Source of the DNA: a virus
Length of the DNA stretch: 20,519 nt
Virus record (IMG/VR): IMGVR_UViG_3300022822_000585
Coordinates: 1-20,519 of that record
Reading direction: 5' to 3' (one strand)
Part shown: in pieces, positions 13,494 to 20,168 of the stretch
Position numbering within the stretch: position 1 is the first letter of the stretch
Layout of the letters: each line of letters starts with the position of its first letter
Program-made: the position numbers and the translations under genes
Notes under the pieces: generated by a model
Told to the model about the DNA's origin: nothing
Database searches by the model: none
The model's input: only the letters and a program-made list of their open reading frames with translations

Positions 13494-13880
13494 TTAAACT
13501 TTTGGCATTGTTTGTGACGCAGCCATCTGACCTGCTGCTGCTGAATCGGCAGTTTGGTCTACTTGATCTTGACTTGTCTCGCCACTTTGTTGTGGACTTT
13601 GTGCTTGGTCGTCTGGTGCGCCTGGAACTTTTAATGTAATCCCGTCATCATTAAAATCTTTAACTAAAGATTGTAACGCAGGAGTAGTGTCAAACATCGA
13701 CTTAAATGTTTCGTAATCTGCAGCAAACTCGAAACCGTTAGCTTTAGCGACCTGTGCTAATCCATTCCAGTTTAGACTAGCTGAAGCTTTCTTGCTAGCT
13801 GCACGTCCAATGTAATTCCTAAGAATCATTATGAACTTGTCAACTCCGGAATCACTATCTGCGAATTCAAAAAATCTCAT
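13494..13880 (-). CDS. Hypothetical protein, T4-like phage structural cluster
   Basis: A 128-aa protein: a folded first part (MRFFEFADSDSGVDKFIMIL, RAASKKASASLNWNGLAQVAK, ADYETFKSMFDTTPALQSLV, FNDDGITLKVPG, residues 1-88) and a low-complexity Gln/Ser/Asp-rich tail (residues 89-128) that is probably disordered. The ATG overlaps the stop of the preceding gene (ATGA). MR-F-EF starts recur in this cluster (MRAFEFLREA in the ligase-like protein), and such peptides are common for T4-like marine phage structural or assembly proteins. No enzymatic motif; possibly an internal or core protein, but that is inference from position. Confidence 0.82.
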   Translation of the reverse strand: MRFFEFADSDSGVDKFIMILRNYIGRAASKKASASLNWNGLAQVAKANGFEFAADYETFKSMFDTTPALQSLVKDFNDDGITLKVPGAPDDQAQSPQQSGETSQDQVDQTADSAAAGQMAASQTMPKV

Positions 13881-14149
13881 CTTACCGCCGCCAGTTGTTT
13901 TTGCAATTCTTGTAACTGCTTTTGTGTTGCAGCGATTTGAGACTGTATCCCTTTCTTTTGCTCAGCACGAGCTAACGCTTGTTGTGCTTGCATCTTAGCA
14001 TTTGCCTGGGGATCTTGAGCAACAGGAGCTGCGCCTGGAGCTGCACCCGGTACAGGAGCTGCACCCATTGCAGGAGCTGCACCCATTGCAGGAGCAAGCT
14101 CTCTAAGTCTAGAGTAATCACTCTCTGTAGTTATGCTAGATAGTCGCAT
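13877..14149 (-). CDS. Small Ala/Pro-repeat and coiled-coil protein
   Basis: A 90-aa protein in three parts: a short N-terminal segment (MRLSSITTESDYSRLREL), a repetitive Ala-Pro-Met-Gly-Ala-Ala stretch (about 19-45) encoded by tandem 18-bp repeats, and a Gln/Lys/Ala-rich helix (about 50-90, QSQIAATQKQLQELQKQLAAV) that should form a coiled coil. The ATG is one base after the upstream stop (TAA-A-ATG), and the stop overlaps the next start. It lies between the large acidic protein and the 128-aa protein, so they are made together. No known function; a linker or oligomerising accessory virion protein is a guess. Confidence 0.8.
   Translation of the reverse strand: MRLSSITTESDYSRLRELAPAMGAAPAMGAAPVPGAAPGAAPVAQDPQANAKMQAQQALARAEQKKGIQSQIAATQKQLQELQKQLAAVR
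14053..14095 (-). repeat. Tandem 18-bp repeat encoding an Ala-Pro-Met-Gly-Ala-Ala unit
   Basis: Two full exact copies and a partial third of an 18-bp unit (plus strand caggagctgcacccattg) within the 90-aa gene, continuing into diverged copies to about 14024. The unit is six codons, so copy-number change keeps the frame. Slippage-prone, likely variable between strains. Confidence 0.8.
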
Positions 14150-14150
14150 T

Positions 14151-15356
14151 TTAGCCTGCTAGTACTTTTAACAAACGGCTACCGCGATCAATACTTTCTC
14201 GCTGGGTACGGCCCATTTCTTCGGCACCACCTGCTGCTGCATCGGCTGCACCAAACTCGTCGTCCATATCCATACCGTCGCCTGCATCATCTGGATTCAT
14301 TGCGTCTGGTTCAGCAACATCGCCCATTTCTGGATCTTCAGCACCTAACATTTCCGGTGACTGTTCTTCGCCAGTCAACGCACGAACGCTAGTGCTTAAT
14401 GCTTCGCGTGTAGCCTTTAAATTTTCTAGTGCAGATTGGATTGCTGGTGCGCAAGCTGAGATAAAGTTCTTAGCTGCTTCCTGTCCCATTTCGTCACGGA
14501 TGCTGTCACCTAGTGTTAGTAGTGTGTCATTTTCCATGCCGCTTAATTCTTCAATCCAACGGCCAACTCTGTCAACCATTGTTTTTGCTGTGACGATTGC
14601 ACTAGCCTGTTGGATTTCACCTTCTCTTAAATTGCGCATATTATCTCCTGTTTGTTCAATGCTTTCGTCATACTTATCGTGCTTGTCACGGATAGTATCT
14701 AATTTCTTTTCACTAGCACCTTCACGGCCTGCTTTGGCCAATGCTTTCATACCGTCCTTGCCATACTTCTCATTGCCCTTAGCTGCGCGGTTCATATCGC
14801 CTTCTTCCACGCCTTGCTCGACACCTTGTTGACTTAACATATCAATTGCTTGTTTGGCCGCTTGTGCCATCATTTCTGGATCGCCTTCGGCATTGGCACC
14901 TTCTTGGCGCATAAATTGATAGGCTTGGCGAAGTGTTTGATCTTTACTGCGTTTTACATCATTGAAATAATCGCCTAGTTCATCAGCAACATCGTCGATC
15001 ATGTCTTCGCCTGCTCGGGCACCATTGTAAATATTTTGTATCGCTGACAACACAGCACTTCTAAGATCATCAACCCCTTCTTCTCCTACAGTGCCCACAA
15101 TATACTCTGCTCTATCCATAATTTCTGCCACAATAGCATCGTGCATGAACTGAGCTTGCGAAAGAGCTTCGTTTTCAATATTTTCGTTGAATCCACCTTC
15201 TGTTCGGGCAGTGTGAATTTGTGTACGTAATTTATTACGTGCATCTTCCAGCTTAGGTGTATCGAAGCTTTCTAGGTTTAGTTTTTGTCCAAATGTTTTA
15301 GCTAGACTTTCGTTTAGTTTTTTAGCACTTGTTTTAAAAAGATCTGTTGTTTTCAT
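14151..15356 (-). CDS. Large acidic virion/core-associated protein of T4-like phages
   Basis: A 401-aa mostly helical acidic protein. Segments such as LNLESFDTPKLEDARNKLRTQI (28-49), QFMHDAIVAEIMDRAEYIVG, and near the C-terminus ALTGEEQSPEMLGAEDPEMGD, DDEFGAADAAAGGAEE and RTQRESIDRGSRLLKVL match, from memory, a T4-like marine phage protein annotated as virion structural or prohead core. Residues about 180-235 (MNRAAKGNEKYGKDGMKALA, then KKLDTIRDKHDKYDES) look like a separate charged module that I have seen scattered in unrelated phage proteins. A late promoter AATAAATACTAC lies 25-32 nt upstream. It is followed at once by two co-translated small genes. A precise role is not assignable. Confidence 0.85.
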   Translation of the reverse strand: MKTTDLFKTSAKKLNESLAKTFGQKLNLESFDTPKLEDARNKLRTQIHTARTEGGFNENIENEALSQAQFMHDAIVAEIMDRAEYIVGTVGEEGVDDLRSAVLSAIQNIYNGARAGEDMIDDVADELGDYFNDVKRSKDQTLRQAYQFMRQEGANAEGDPEMMAQAAKQAIDMLSQQGVEQGVEEGDMNRAAKGNEKYGKDGMKALAKAGREGASEKKLDTIRDKHDKYDESIEQTGDNMRNLREGEIQQASAIVTAKTMVDRVGRWIEELSGMENDTLLTLGDSIRDEMGQEAAKNFISACAPAIQSALENLKATREALSTSVRALTGEEQSPEMLGAEDPEMGDVAEPDAMNPDDAGDGMDMDDEFGAADAAAGGAEEMGRTQRESIDRGSRLLKVLAG

Positions 15357-15380
15357 TTTATAGTATCCAGATTGATGTAG

Positions 15381-15388
15381 TATTTATT
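15381..15388 (-). promoter_or_regulatory. Late promoter for the acidic virion/core protein
   Basis: AATAAATA followed by CTAC on the minus strand, 7 of 8 to the T4 late box with the local CT extension. Transcription start would be near 15375, about 19 nt before ATG 15356. It overlaps the stop of the preceding gene. Confidence 0.65.
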
Positions 15389-15816
15389 CAGAAAGAAGAC
15401 AAACGTTCTGCTATAATTTTTGTTTTATCGGTGCGATTTCTGCTTTCTGTGTACTTTGCCCACAGCACATCTGCTTTATCGTAGTCTCGGTTGTTAGTTG
15501 CTAGTTGATATTGCGACCGCAGCAGTTGACTATCTACAAACCAACGGCCATACTCTTGATCTGCGTTGTAGATGTTATCTTGTAGTATAACATTTTTACG
15601 CCTAGCAAGCAAGTTTGCCAAGCTGATTGCGGCACAATTTAAACTGATTTCTTTATATTTTATTTCGCCATGTTGCCAAAGGAATTTTAAAGATCCTTCG
15701 CTGGTAATTTTAACATCGCCGACCAGAATGCCGTCTGCTACCTTGACAGGCAGAATTGGATTCTTTTGTATTGCAGAGCGTAATGTTTGCTCTAGGCGTT
15801 TAGAAATATCAGTCAT
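15388..15816 (-). CDS. Hypothetical protein, T4-like phage
   Basis: A 142-aa protein with an N-terminal helix (MTDISKRLEQTLRSAIQ), a beta-rich middle (KVADGILVGDVKITSEGSLKFLW) and a helical, aromatic C-terminal part containing NADQEYGRWFVDSQLLRSQYQ and YDKADVLWAKYTESRNR. This looks like a real conserved family of T4-like aquatic phages, without known function. Its start is unusual: the ATG directly follows the U-run of a strong intrinsic terminator, and the only purine-rich site (AAAGGAG) is inside the stem and more than 20 bases away. Translation may depend on a short leader ORF (ATG ATG ... TAATG overlap) or on late initiation near a GTTAAATA box at 15848-15841. Confidence 0.82.
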   Translation of the reverse strand: MTDISKRLEQTLRSAIQKNPILPVKVADGILVGDVKITSEGSLKFLWQHGEIKYKEISLNCAAISLANLLARRKNVILQDNIYNADQEYGRWFVDSQLLRSQYQLATNNRDYDKADVLWAKYTESRNRTDKTKIIAERLSSF

Positions 15817-15817
15817 T

Positions 15818-15841
15818 AAAAAAGGAGCATCATGCTCCTTT
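15818..15841 (-). terminator. Intrinsic terminator just before the 142-aa gene
   Basis: A 9-bp stem AAAGGAGCA / TGCTCCTTT with a 3-nt loop, followed by a run totalling six T on the minus strand, ends the transcript of the 79-aa gene. Only one base separates the T-run from the next ATG. In the plus direction the tail is weaker (TTTATTT). Confidence 0.75.
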
Positions 15842-15859
15842 ATTTAACCAAGTAGTTGA

Positions 15860-16099
15860 TTACGCCATCTTCATTAAGACTGCAATTGCTACTGATAATA
15901 TCCCTGCTACTACTGTTCCGGCTGTACCAATAATTACTTTGGTCAAACTCTTTTGTCCGTCTACAATATCTTTGTGCATGATATCTACTTTGCCTTCTAG
16001 AGTGATTAGACGTTCGTCTAATTGCTCATAACGTAGTGCGCATAAGTCTACATGCGCTTCAAGGCTTGATCTTTCTAATTGTGTTGTTTGCGATGACAT
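15860..16099 (-). CDS. Small coiled-coil protein with C-terminal membrane anchor
   Basis: A 79-aa protein: residues 1-50 are helical and charged (LEAHVDLCALRYEQLDERLITLEGKVDIMHKDIV, heptad-like leucines) and residues 54-77 are a hydrophobic segment (VIIGTAGTVVAGILSVAIAVL) likely to span the membrane. The layout of a coiled coil plus C-terminal anchor is like XhlA-type hemolysin/holin-accessory proteins, but with no firm match I call it only a membrane-anchored small protein. A late promoter (GATAAATACTGT) lies about 90 nt upstream, with a hairpin (GCTCG-GAG-CGAGC) in the leader and GAGGA about 10 nt before the ATG. A terminator follows it. A late, lysis- or envelope-related role is possible. 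Confidence 0.82.
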   Translation of the reverse strand: MSSQTTQLERSSLEAHVDLCALRYEQLDERLITLEGKVDIMHKDIVDGQKSLTKVIIGTAGTVVAGILSVAIAVLMKMA

Positions 16100-16130
16100 G
16101 TTGTTTGGGTATCCTCTTGTTAAGTCAAGT

Positions 16131-16196
16131 GCTCGCTCCGAGCCATATGCCTAAATTGTAAGTCGCCTATTGTTTGCCTTTGATACAGTATTTATC
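16131..16196 (-). promoter_or_regulatory. Late promoter and leader hairpin for the 79-aa membrane protein
   Basis: GATAAATACTGTATC at 16196-16182 fits the local late motif and overlaps the stop of the preceding gene. In the leader, GCTCG/CGAGC around a 3-nt loop (16143-16131) forms a short GC-rich hairpin whose GAGCGAG core is shared with the leader hairpin at 17837-17853. Confidence 0.6.
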
Positions 16197-16491
16197 TCTG
16201 TCGTGCAGATTCGTAGTCTTGCATCAGATTTCTAATGTCTCTTAGACTGTATTTTATTTCAACTAGTCCACTACCAGTAGTGGTATAGAAATTTATTAAA
16301 GTCTTAACCACATACATAACCCAGAACCACCAACTAATTGCTATCACTCCTATTAGCGTAATACCGATAATTGCAAGTAAGTTATTTTGATGACTAATTG
16401 CCCATAGAGACAATGCTAGTCCTCCAGACATCATTATGCTGGCAGCTATCATAACTTGTTGCCAGTGTAGTTTTTTTATTATAGTATTCAT
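16192..16491 (-). CDS. Small membrane protein with two transmembrane helices
   Basis: A 99-aa protein: a short basic start (MNTIIKKLHWQQ), two hydrophobic helices (about 13-32, VMIAASIMMSGGLALSLWAI; about 37-62, NLLAIIGITLIGVIAISWWF) and a charged cytoplasmic tail (VEIKYSLRDIRNLMQDYESARQR). I recognise no family; a holin or envelope-modifying role is possible from size and topology. No Shine-Dalgarno is present. Instead a late box TTTAAATACTAGT ends right at the ATG, with the 5-nt gap that in T4 puts the first transcribed base on the A of ATG, so a leaderless late message is predicted. Confidence 0.78.
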   Translation of the reverse strand: MNTIIKKLHWQQVMIAASIMMSGGLALSLWAISHQNNLLAIIGITLIGVIAISWWFWVMYVVKTLINFYTTTGSGLVEIKYSLRDIRNLMQDYESARQR

Positions 16492-16496
16492 ACTAG

Positions 16497-16504
16497 TATT
16501 TAAA
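16497..16504 (-). promoter_or_regulatory. Late promoter abutting a start codon
   Basis: TTTAAATA followed by CTAGT and then the ATG at 16491. It matches the local TAAATACT motif, and T4 spacing predicts transcription starting on the start codon. Confidence 0.55.
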
Positions 16505-16525
16505 CTCGATTACAAAAAATTAATA

Positions 16526-16921
16526 CTACGAGATAATTTCTACGTAGGTATTGGTATTGCCATTAGCTGTTTGAAACGCAGCAGGAGTTATGTCCGTAGT
16601 ATTTGCAAGATCAGGAATGACCGGCACACCATGCAGATCCTTAATCAATAAGCCTACTGGATTATTATCCTCAAGGAAAACATCGTCGCGCTCGCTGTCA
16701 AACTCCCAGGACCAATATGCAGCCTTGCCGTTAAATGGATCCGGCAACTGCCCTATGACCATTTTAGGATCAACTAGCCATTCTGGGTTGGCTCGTAATC
16801 CAATGGCCTGTATGAGACTGTTAAAGTTTGCCTGTTGGCTTAATTTTAGTTTATCAGTTTCACTACGGTCGGGATTCGTACGAGTGATATCAATCAAGGT
16901 TGTTATTTTGTATCGTGCCAT
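16526..16921 (-). CDS. Hypothetical protein, likely phage late protein
   Basis: A 131-aa protein, MARYKITTLIDITRTNPDRSETDKLKLSQQANFNSL at the start, then ANPEWLVDPKMVIGQLPDP, GKAAYWSWEFDSERDDVFL (aromatic and acidic) and GLLIKDLHGVPVIPDLANTTDIT. It appears globular with a mixed fold and no signal or membrane segment. I know no function, but similar small proteins sit among virion genes in T4-like aquatic phages. No ribosome-binding site is seen; a box CGTAAATA (16935-16928) ends 6 bases before the ATG, and an intrinsic terminator lies just upstream, so its message probably starts almost at the start codon. Confidence 0.8.
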   Translation of the reverse strand: MARYKITTLIDITRTNPDRSETDKLKLSQQANFNSLIQAIGLRANPEWLVDPKMVIGQLPDPFNGKAAYWSWEFDSERDDVFLEDNNPVGLLIKDLHGVPVIPDLANTTDITPAAFQTANGNTNTYVEIIS

Positions 16922-16940
16922 CAGATATATTTACGCAGAT

Positions 16941-16971
16941 AAAAAAAGGGTGGAAAATAAATTCCACCCTT
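16941..16971 (-). terminator. Strong intrinsic terminator after the 129-aa gene
   Basis: A 10-bp stem AAGGGTGGAA / TTCCACCCTT with a 6-nt loop, followed on the minus strand by seven T in total. It ends the late transcript of the two beta-rich proteins upstream. Confidence 0.88.
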
Positions 16972-16999
16972 CACTTCCTATTACTAGGAAATACTAAAA

Positions 17000-17389
17000 T
17001 TACTTAGCTGGTGTAAAGATTGCAATAGTAGAAACTGTCAACCCACCAATTTCCATATCAGCTGTAGCTGCGGTGAAATCGCCTGTACCTTGGATACGTA
17101 GGAATACAGTGTCAGTGGTTCCACTAACGAAGGCTGTACCGTCAACTGTACCAACACCGGCGATTGTGAATGCTGAGTCGCCATCGCCAGCTGAACCATG
17201 TGATGTTGTCAAGTAACCAGCAACTGATTGGATATCAGCGTCTGTTAAGTCTGTACCTGCCAATGAAACAATAACTGTTGTACCTGCATCAGAAGTACTG
17301 ATGACAGTTTTTAGTGCGTTGGCACCAAAAGTTGCTGCTGTACCGCCTGCGTTGTTAACTGTTTCTACTCTTGTGTATAAATTTGCCAT
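17000..17389 (-). CDS. Beta-rich small structural-type protein
   Basis: A 129-aa acidic protein rich in Thr, Ala, Gly and Val with only one Arg-rich end, no Cys, and alternating beta patterns (ALKTVISTSDAGTTVIVSLAG, AFTIAGVGTVDGTAFVSG, VFLRIQGTGDF, GGLTVSTIAIFTPAK). Such composition is typical of virion decoration or tail proteins. It follows the similar 134-aa gene by 20 nt, with AAGGA about 11 nt before ATG 17389, and a strong terminator comes next, so the pair is a two-gene late unit. The two are not obviously copies of one another, though both begin with MA-L and have a similar size. The function is inferred only from composition and position. Confidence 0.82.
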   Translation of the reverse strand: MANLYTRVETVNNAGGTAATFGANALKTVISTSDAGTTVIVSLAGTDLTDADIQSVAGYLTTSHGSAGDGDSAFTIAGVGTVDGTAFVSGTTDTVFLRIQGTGDFTAATADMEIGGLTVSTIAIFTPAK

Positions 17390-17409
17390 GATATATTATT
17401 CCTTTATAA

Positions 17410-17814
17410 TTATGCGAATACTGCTGCTGTAACTGTTGCTGATCCGCCTGTAGCTGCGTTGATCGCTGCTTCAAATAGACCGTAGCCTGCTGTGTCGTCA
17501 GTTGCAGTATCTGATGCTGATAGTGTGTCTTTAGAAACAATAACAATTGCTTCGTTAGTTGTTAACACTGCTGCGTAATAAACTTCAGCCATTCTTTGTA
17601 CACCTTGAATTGCTTTAACAAAATTGCTGCTAGAAATAGTTGGTGTTGTCTCAATGCCTGTTAACGTAATTTTCAAGAATGAAAGTTCACGTGTACCGTA
17701 AGCACCACCATTGTACCCGTCTGTGATTTTGAAGTTGTTAGCTGGTAAGTAAGCTGTTGTAATTGCTGCACCTGCATTGCTGTAGGTTTGTGCGAAAGAT
17801 GTTAGATCTGCCAT
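17410..17814 (-). CDS. Beta-rich small structural-type protein
   Basis: A 134-aa protein, MADLTSFAQTYSNAGAAITT at the start, followed by FKITDGYNGGAYGTRELSFLKITLTG, a central helix (NFVKAIQGVQRMAEVYYAAVL) and beta strands (EAIVIVSKDTLS), ending GGSATVTAAVFA. It is Ala/Thr/Ser rich, with no Cys or Trp. It is first in a late unit behind the best late promoter of the window (TATAAATACTAT), with an ideal AAGGAG Shine-Dalgarno 8 nt before the ATG, so high expression is expected, as for an abundant virion component. There is no family match I can name. Confidence 0.84.
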   Translation of the reverse strand: MADLTSFAQTYSNAGAAITTAYLPANNFKITDGYNGGAYGTRELSFLKITLTGIETTPTISSSNFVKAIQGVQRMAEVYYAAVLTTNEAIVIVSKDTLSASDTATDDTAGYGLFEAAINAATGGSATVTAAVFA

Positions 17815-17836
17815 AATATGTTCTCCTTGATTATAT

Positions 17837-17868
17837 GACCTCGCTCAGAGGTCGGCATAGTATTTATA
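17837..17868 (-). promoter_or_regulatory. Perfect T4-type late promoter with 5' leader hairpin
   Basis: TATAAATA (17868-17861) is 8 of 8 to the T4 late consensus, followed by CTAT. RNA would start near 17855, and a 6-bp hairpin GACCTC/GAGGTC with a 5-nt loop (17853-17837) follows almost at the 5' end. A hairpin there could protect an abundant late mRNA. Confidence 0.75.
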
Positions 17869-17888
17869 TCAAAGAGAAAAAATCATAT

Positions 17889-19004
17889 TTAATCGGCTCT
17901 AAACGGCGTCCAACGGTCACGTGGAACTAGCTTAACAGCGTTTGCTGTACTCATATAGCCTTCTCCGCCTTGTTTGCCGCCTGTACTAGCAGCAACATCG
18001 CCTCCTGCACTATCAAGCTCACGGATAATTTCATCCTTGGCTTTCATTAGCTCACGTACTAGATAAAATATATCTTCGAGTGCGCCTGCATTTATAGCTG
18101 CTAGATCGATAATCTTCTTCTGTTTAGCAGGACTAACTTTGCTAGTAGATAACCAGTTAAGGAATACCTCCGGAGCAATTTTGTCTAGTGCTTTGGCTTT
18201 ACTTTGATTATTAACAAAGGTATAAATGATAGTCTTTAGATCACTAAGTCCTGCAACTGGTGCTAGGAACTTGTCAATCAGAGCGCTTTTACTATTAGCA
18301 ATTTTTGCAATTGCTGCTAAGTTATCTGCATTAACTGCGGGCTGATGGTTAACATAAGTTTGACCTAATACTACTAATTGTGCATTAGAGTTTAGACTTG
18401 ACACATCGTTGAGATCATCGCCGTCTTTGTCTCCGAAACTATTTAATACCTTGTGTGCAGCAACTGCAATCTTGGCATTGGCAATTCTACGGCCCAGTTC
18501 GCTAACACCTTTCACTGAATAGGTTGTCTGGTTAGGAGTAAAACTCATCACCCCATTAGCACCTTCATACGGCTTACCTGGGTGGAATAGAATGTCACCA
18601 TAGATATAACCACGGAAGTCTTTGGGAGTACCTGCTTCGAAGATAGGCCATAGACTGGCCATATCGTTGGCAAACTTCTCACGCCACTCTTCACCCTTGC
18701 CTCTACTTAGGATAAACTGTTTTAGTTCTTCAGGGCTAGAGCTCTTGCCTTCTTCACGTCCCCAGTTATTCTTACCAACCATACGGAACGTGCCGTCTTC
18801 TTCACGTCCCCAATACACTGTTGGATTGCCGTCCCACTTGACCGTTACGTCTTTGGCATCTTGTGCTAGACTTTTAAGAATCTCAACAGCACGTTTAGCA
18901 CCACTAGGCTCTGTAAATACAAGATCCTCTAAGTGGTTAAACTCGCGACCAACTTTCTTCGGAGGAGCAGCTTCAGCTTCGCGCAGGAATTCAAATGCTC
19001 TCAT
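17889..19004 (-). CDS. Ligase-like nucleotidyltransferase candidate (KxDG motif)
   Basis: A 371-aa protein starting MRAFEFLREA. Residues 54-63 read TVKWDGNPTV: Lys56-x-Asp58-Gly59 matches motif I of the ATP-dependent DNA/RNA ligase and capping-enzyme superfamily, where Lys becomes adenylylated. Further on, FRGYIYGDILF (130-140) fits motif III, in which Asp137 replaces the usual Glu, and GVMSFTPNQTTYSVKG (151-166) lies where motif IV/V would be. The C-terminal half (about 170-371) is helical without known motifs. Related T4-like marine phage proteins are, as far as I know, of unknown function. The start at 19004 gives an ATGA overlap with the nucleotidyltransferase gene, so the two are co-translated. 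Confidence 0.85.
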   Translation of the reverse strand: MRAFEFLREAEAAPPKKVGREFNHLEDLVFTEPSGAKRAVEILKSLAQDAKDVTVKWDGNPTVYWGREEDGTFRMVGKNNWGREEGKSSSPEELKQFILSRGKGEEWREKFANDMASLWPIFEAGTPKDFRGYIYGDILFHPGKPYEGANGVMSFTPNQTTYSVKGVSELGRRIANAKIAVAAHKVLNSFGDKDGDDLNDVSSLNSNAQLVVLGQTYVNHQPAVNADNLAAIAKIANSKSALIDKFLAPVAGLSDLKTIIYTFVNNQSKAKALDKIAPEVFLNWLSTSKVSPAKQKKIIDLAAINAGALEDIFYLVRELMKAKDEIIRELDSAGGDVAASTGGKQGGEGYMSTANAVKLVPRDRWTPFRAD

Positions 19005-19822
19005 TTTGTTGCTTCCATCATTCTGCGGAACCACGCCGGCGTTCCAGTCATTGCACTTTCAAAAGATATAATATTTTCAGGTAATGTGATACCCTGTTTG
19101 CCCAATGTGTCTCTTGCACCAGCAATTAGCGCTTCGTAGTTAGGCAATTTTTTAATGTAATCTAAAATGCTGTCAACGCTCTTAACATCTTTTACTGTGG
19201 CTGTTTGCCCTAGTAGCACTTTGGCAATCTGGTTCCAGTCATTGCCATTTGGCAATAGCTCATCGGTAGTTGCACTGAGTAAACCATGCTTAGGACTGTA
19301 CTTTAATCCTTTTGCACGAGCAATTGAGCTCAACACAATGTGACGGTGTTCGCCACGGTAAGCACCTTGTCCACCGATCATTGATCCTTGTTGGAACAAT
19401 GGATTAGCTGAGAACATGAAGTCTGCTTGCACGAACCCATTTGCTGGATCACCACCAATTGGAGTTTTCCAATGCACGTTGTCACCCGTTAGTTTAACAT
19501 TCTCTTTGCCAAACTGTGCTATTAGCTTGTTGGCAAATTCTTTCTTGTCTACTTCATTTGCATCTACTGATAGGTCAAGATCACCACTACTGTTCTTTTC
19601 AAACGTGCCATCGGCATCTTCTTTGCGGCCAGTAGTACCTAACCATTTAACAGGCTTCTTATCATCAAGCTGCTTTTCTTTAGTAAAGTCCAAGCCTGTG
19701 ATTTTTTCAATATAGGCAACGGTACTTTCAACGTCGCCAGTGGCAATGCGCTGTGTTAGCGGTTGCTTGTCTGGGCCTTTAAAAATATTTCCGCCCTCTA
19801 GTAGTAGATTACTTTTTGTCAT
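19001..19822 (-). CDS. Polymerase-beta-fold nucleotidyltransferase candidate
   Basis: A 273-aa protein with a plausible pol-beta superfamily active site: LGTTGRK (61-67, glycine loop), then SSGDLDLSVD (78-87, Asp81 and Asp83 as the D-x-D pair) and GFVQADFMFS (129-138, Asp134 as third carboxylate). An N-terminal segment (MTKSNLLLEGGNIFKGPDKQPL) resembles those of nearby T4-like phage proteins, and the C-terminal part is helical. It could add nucleotides to RNA ends or modify a protein or small molecule. It overlaps the upstream 94-aa gene by 14 bases and the ligase-like gene by ATGA. Similarity to a characterised enzyme cannot be claimed without a search. Confidence 0.85.
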   Translation of the reverse strand: MTKSNLLLEGGNIFKGPDKQPLTQRIATGDVESTVAYIEKITGLDFTKEKQLDDKKPVKWLGTTGRKEDADGTFEKNSSGDLDLSVDANEVDKKEFANKLIAQFGKENVKLTGDNVHWKTPIGGDPANGFVQADFMFSANPLFQQGSMIGGQGAYRGEHRHIVLSSIARAKGLKYSPKHGLLSATTDELLPNGNDWNQIAKVLLGQTATVKDVKSVDSILDYIKKLPNYEALIAGARDTLGKQGITLPENIISFESAMTGTPAWFRRMMEATK

Positions 19823-20093
19823 CTGATTCCAGTAATTTCTTTGTTTTGCGTGATTCTGCTATCTTACGTATACCGCGAGTAAATTTAGCAGTATCTTGTC
19901 CTTTAATAGCGTTAATGAAACGGCGCTCCAGCTCATCTGCTTGATCTGCATCATAATGTTTATGCAGGCTTTCTAACAGATTGATTGCAGAGTTGATAAT
20001 GTTAGTGGCGCGACTTTCAAAAAGTCCGTCCTTGTTCCGTACTTCGGCAATTTCATTTAATTCTTGTAGGATAGATCTAGTTCTAATTTTCAT
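19809..20093 (-). CDS. Small conserved helical phage protein, first gene of the nucleotidyltransferase operon
   Basis: A 94-aa protein, MKIRTRSILQELNEIAEVRN at the start, with two amphipathic helices (SRATNIINSAINLLESLHKHYDADQADELERRF and AIKGQDTAKFTRGIRKIAESRK). Proteins with this INSAINL...ADELERR...KF-RGIRKI pattern are common in T4-like marine phages, of unknown role. ATG 20093 is preferred over the adjoining GTG at 20096 because GGA lies 7 nt upstream. It overlaps the nucleotidyltransferase gene by 14 bases, so it may be a partner or regulator of that enzyme. A leftward sigma-70 promoter lies about 45-70 bases upstream. Confidence 0.85.
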   Translation of the reverse strand: MKIRTRSILQELNEIAEVRNKDGLFESRATNIINSAINLLESLHKHYDADQADELERRFINAIKGQDTAKFTRGIRKIAESRKTKKLLESDDKK

Positions 20094-20135
20094 CACTTTT
20101 CCAAATTATAATGTATTTAACTATATTTAAAAGTT

Positions 20136-20164
20136 ATTATACAATAGTTTACGGTGCTTTGCAA
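20136..20164 (-). promoter_or_regulatory. Leftward sigma-70 promoter for the nucleotidyltransferase operon
   Basis: TTGCAA (20164-20159), 17-nt spacer, TATAAT (20141-20136): a perfect -10 and 4 of 6 at -35. It starts RNA near 20129, about 36 nt before ATG 20093. Weak late-like boxes (TTTAAATA, GTTAAATA) also lie between it and the gene. Confidence 0.6.
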
Positions 20165-20168
20165 CCAC

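Noticed and set aside
14053-14095. The repeats as a CRISPR or regulatory array
   Set aside because: The 18-bp units are in frame within a gene, have no spacers and encode an Ala/Pro repeat.
19005-19034. Upstream extension of the ligase-like gene
   Set aside because: It overlaps the end of the nucleotidyltransferase gene; ATG 19004 forms a clean ATGA overlap and gives the typical MRAFEF start.
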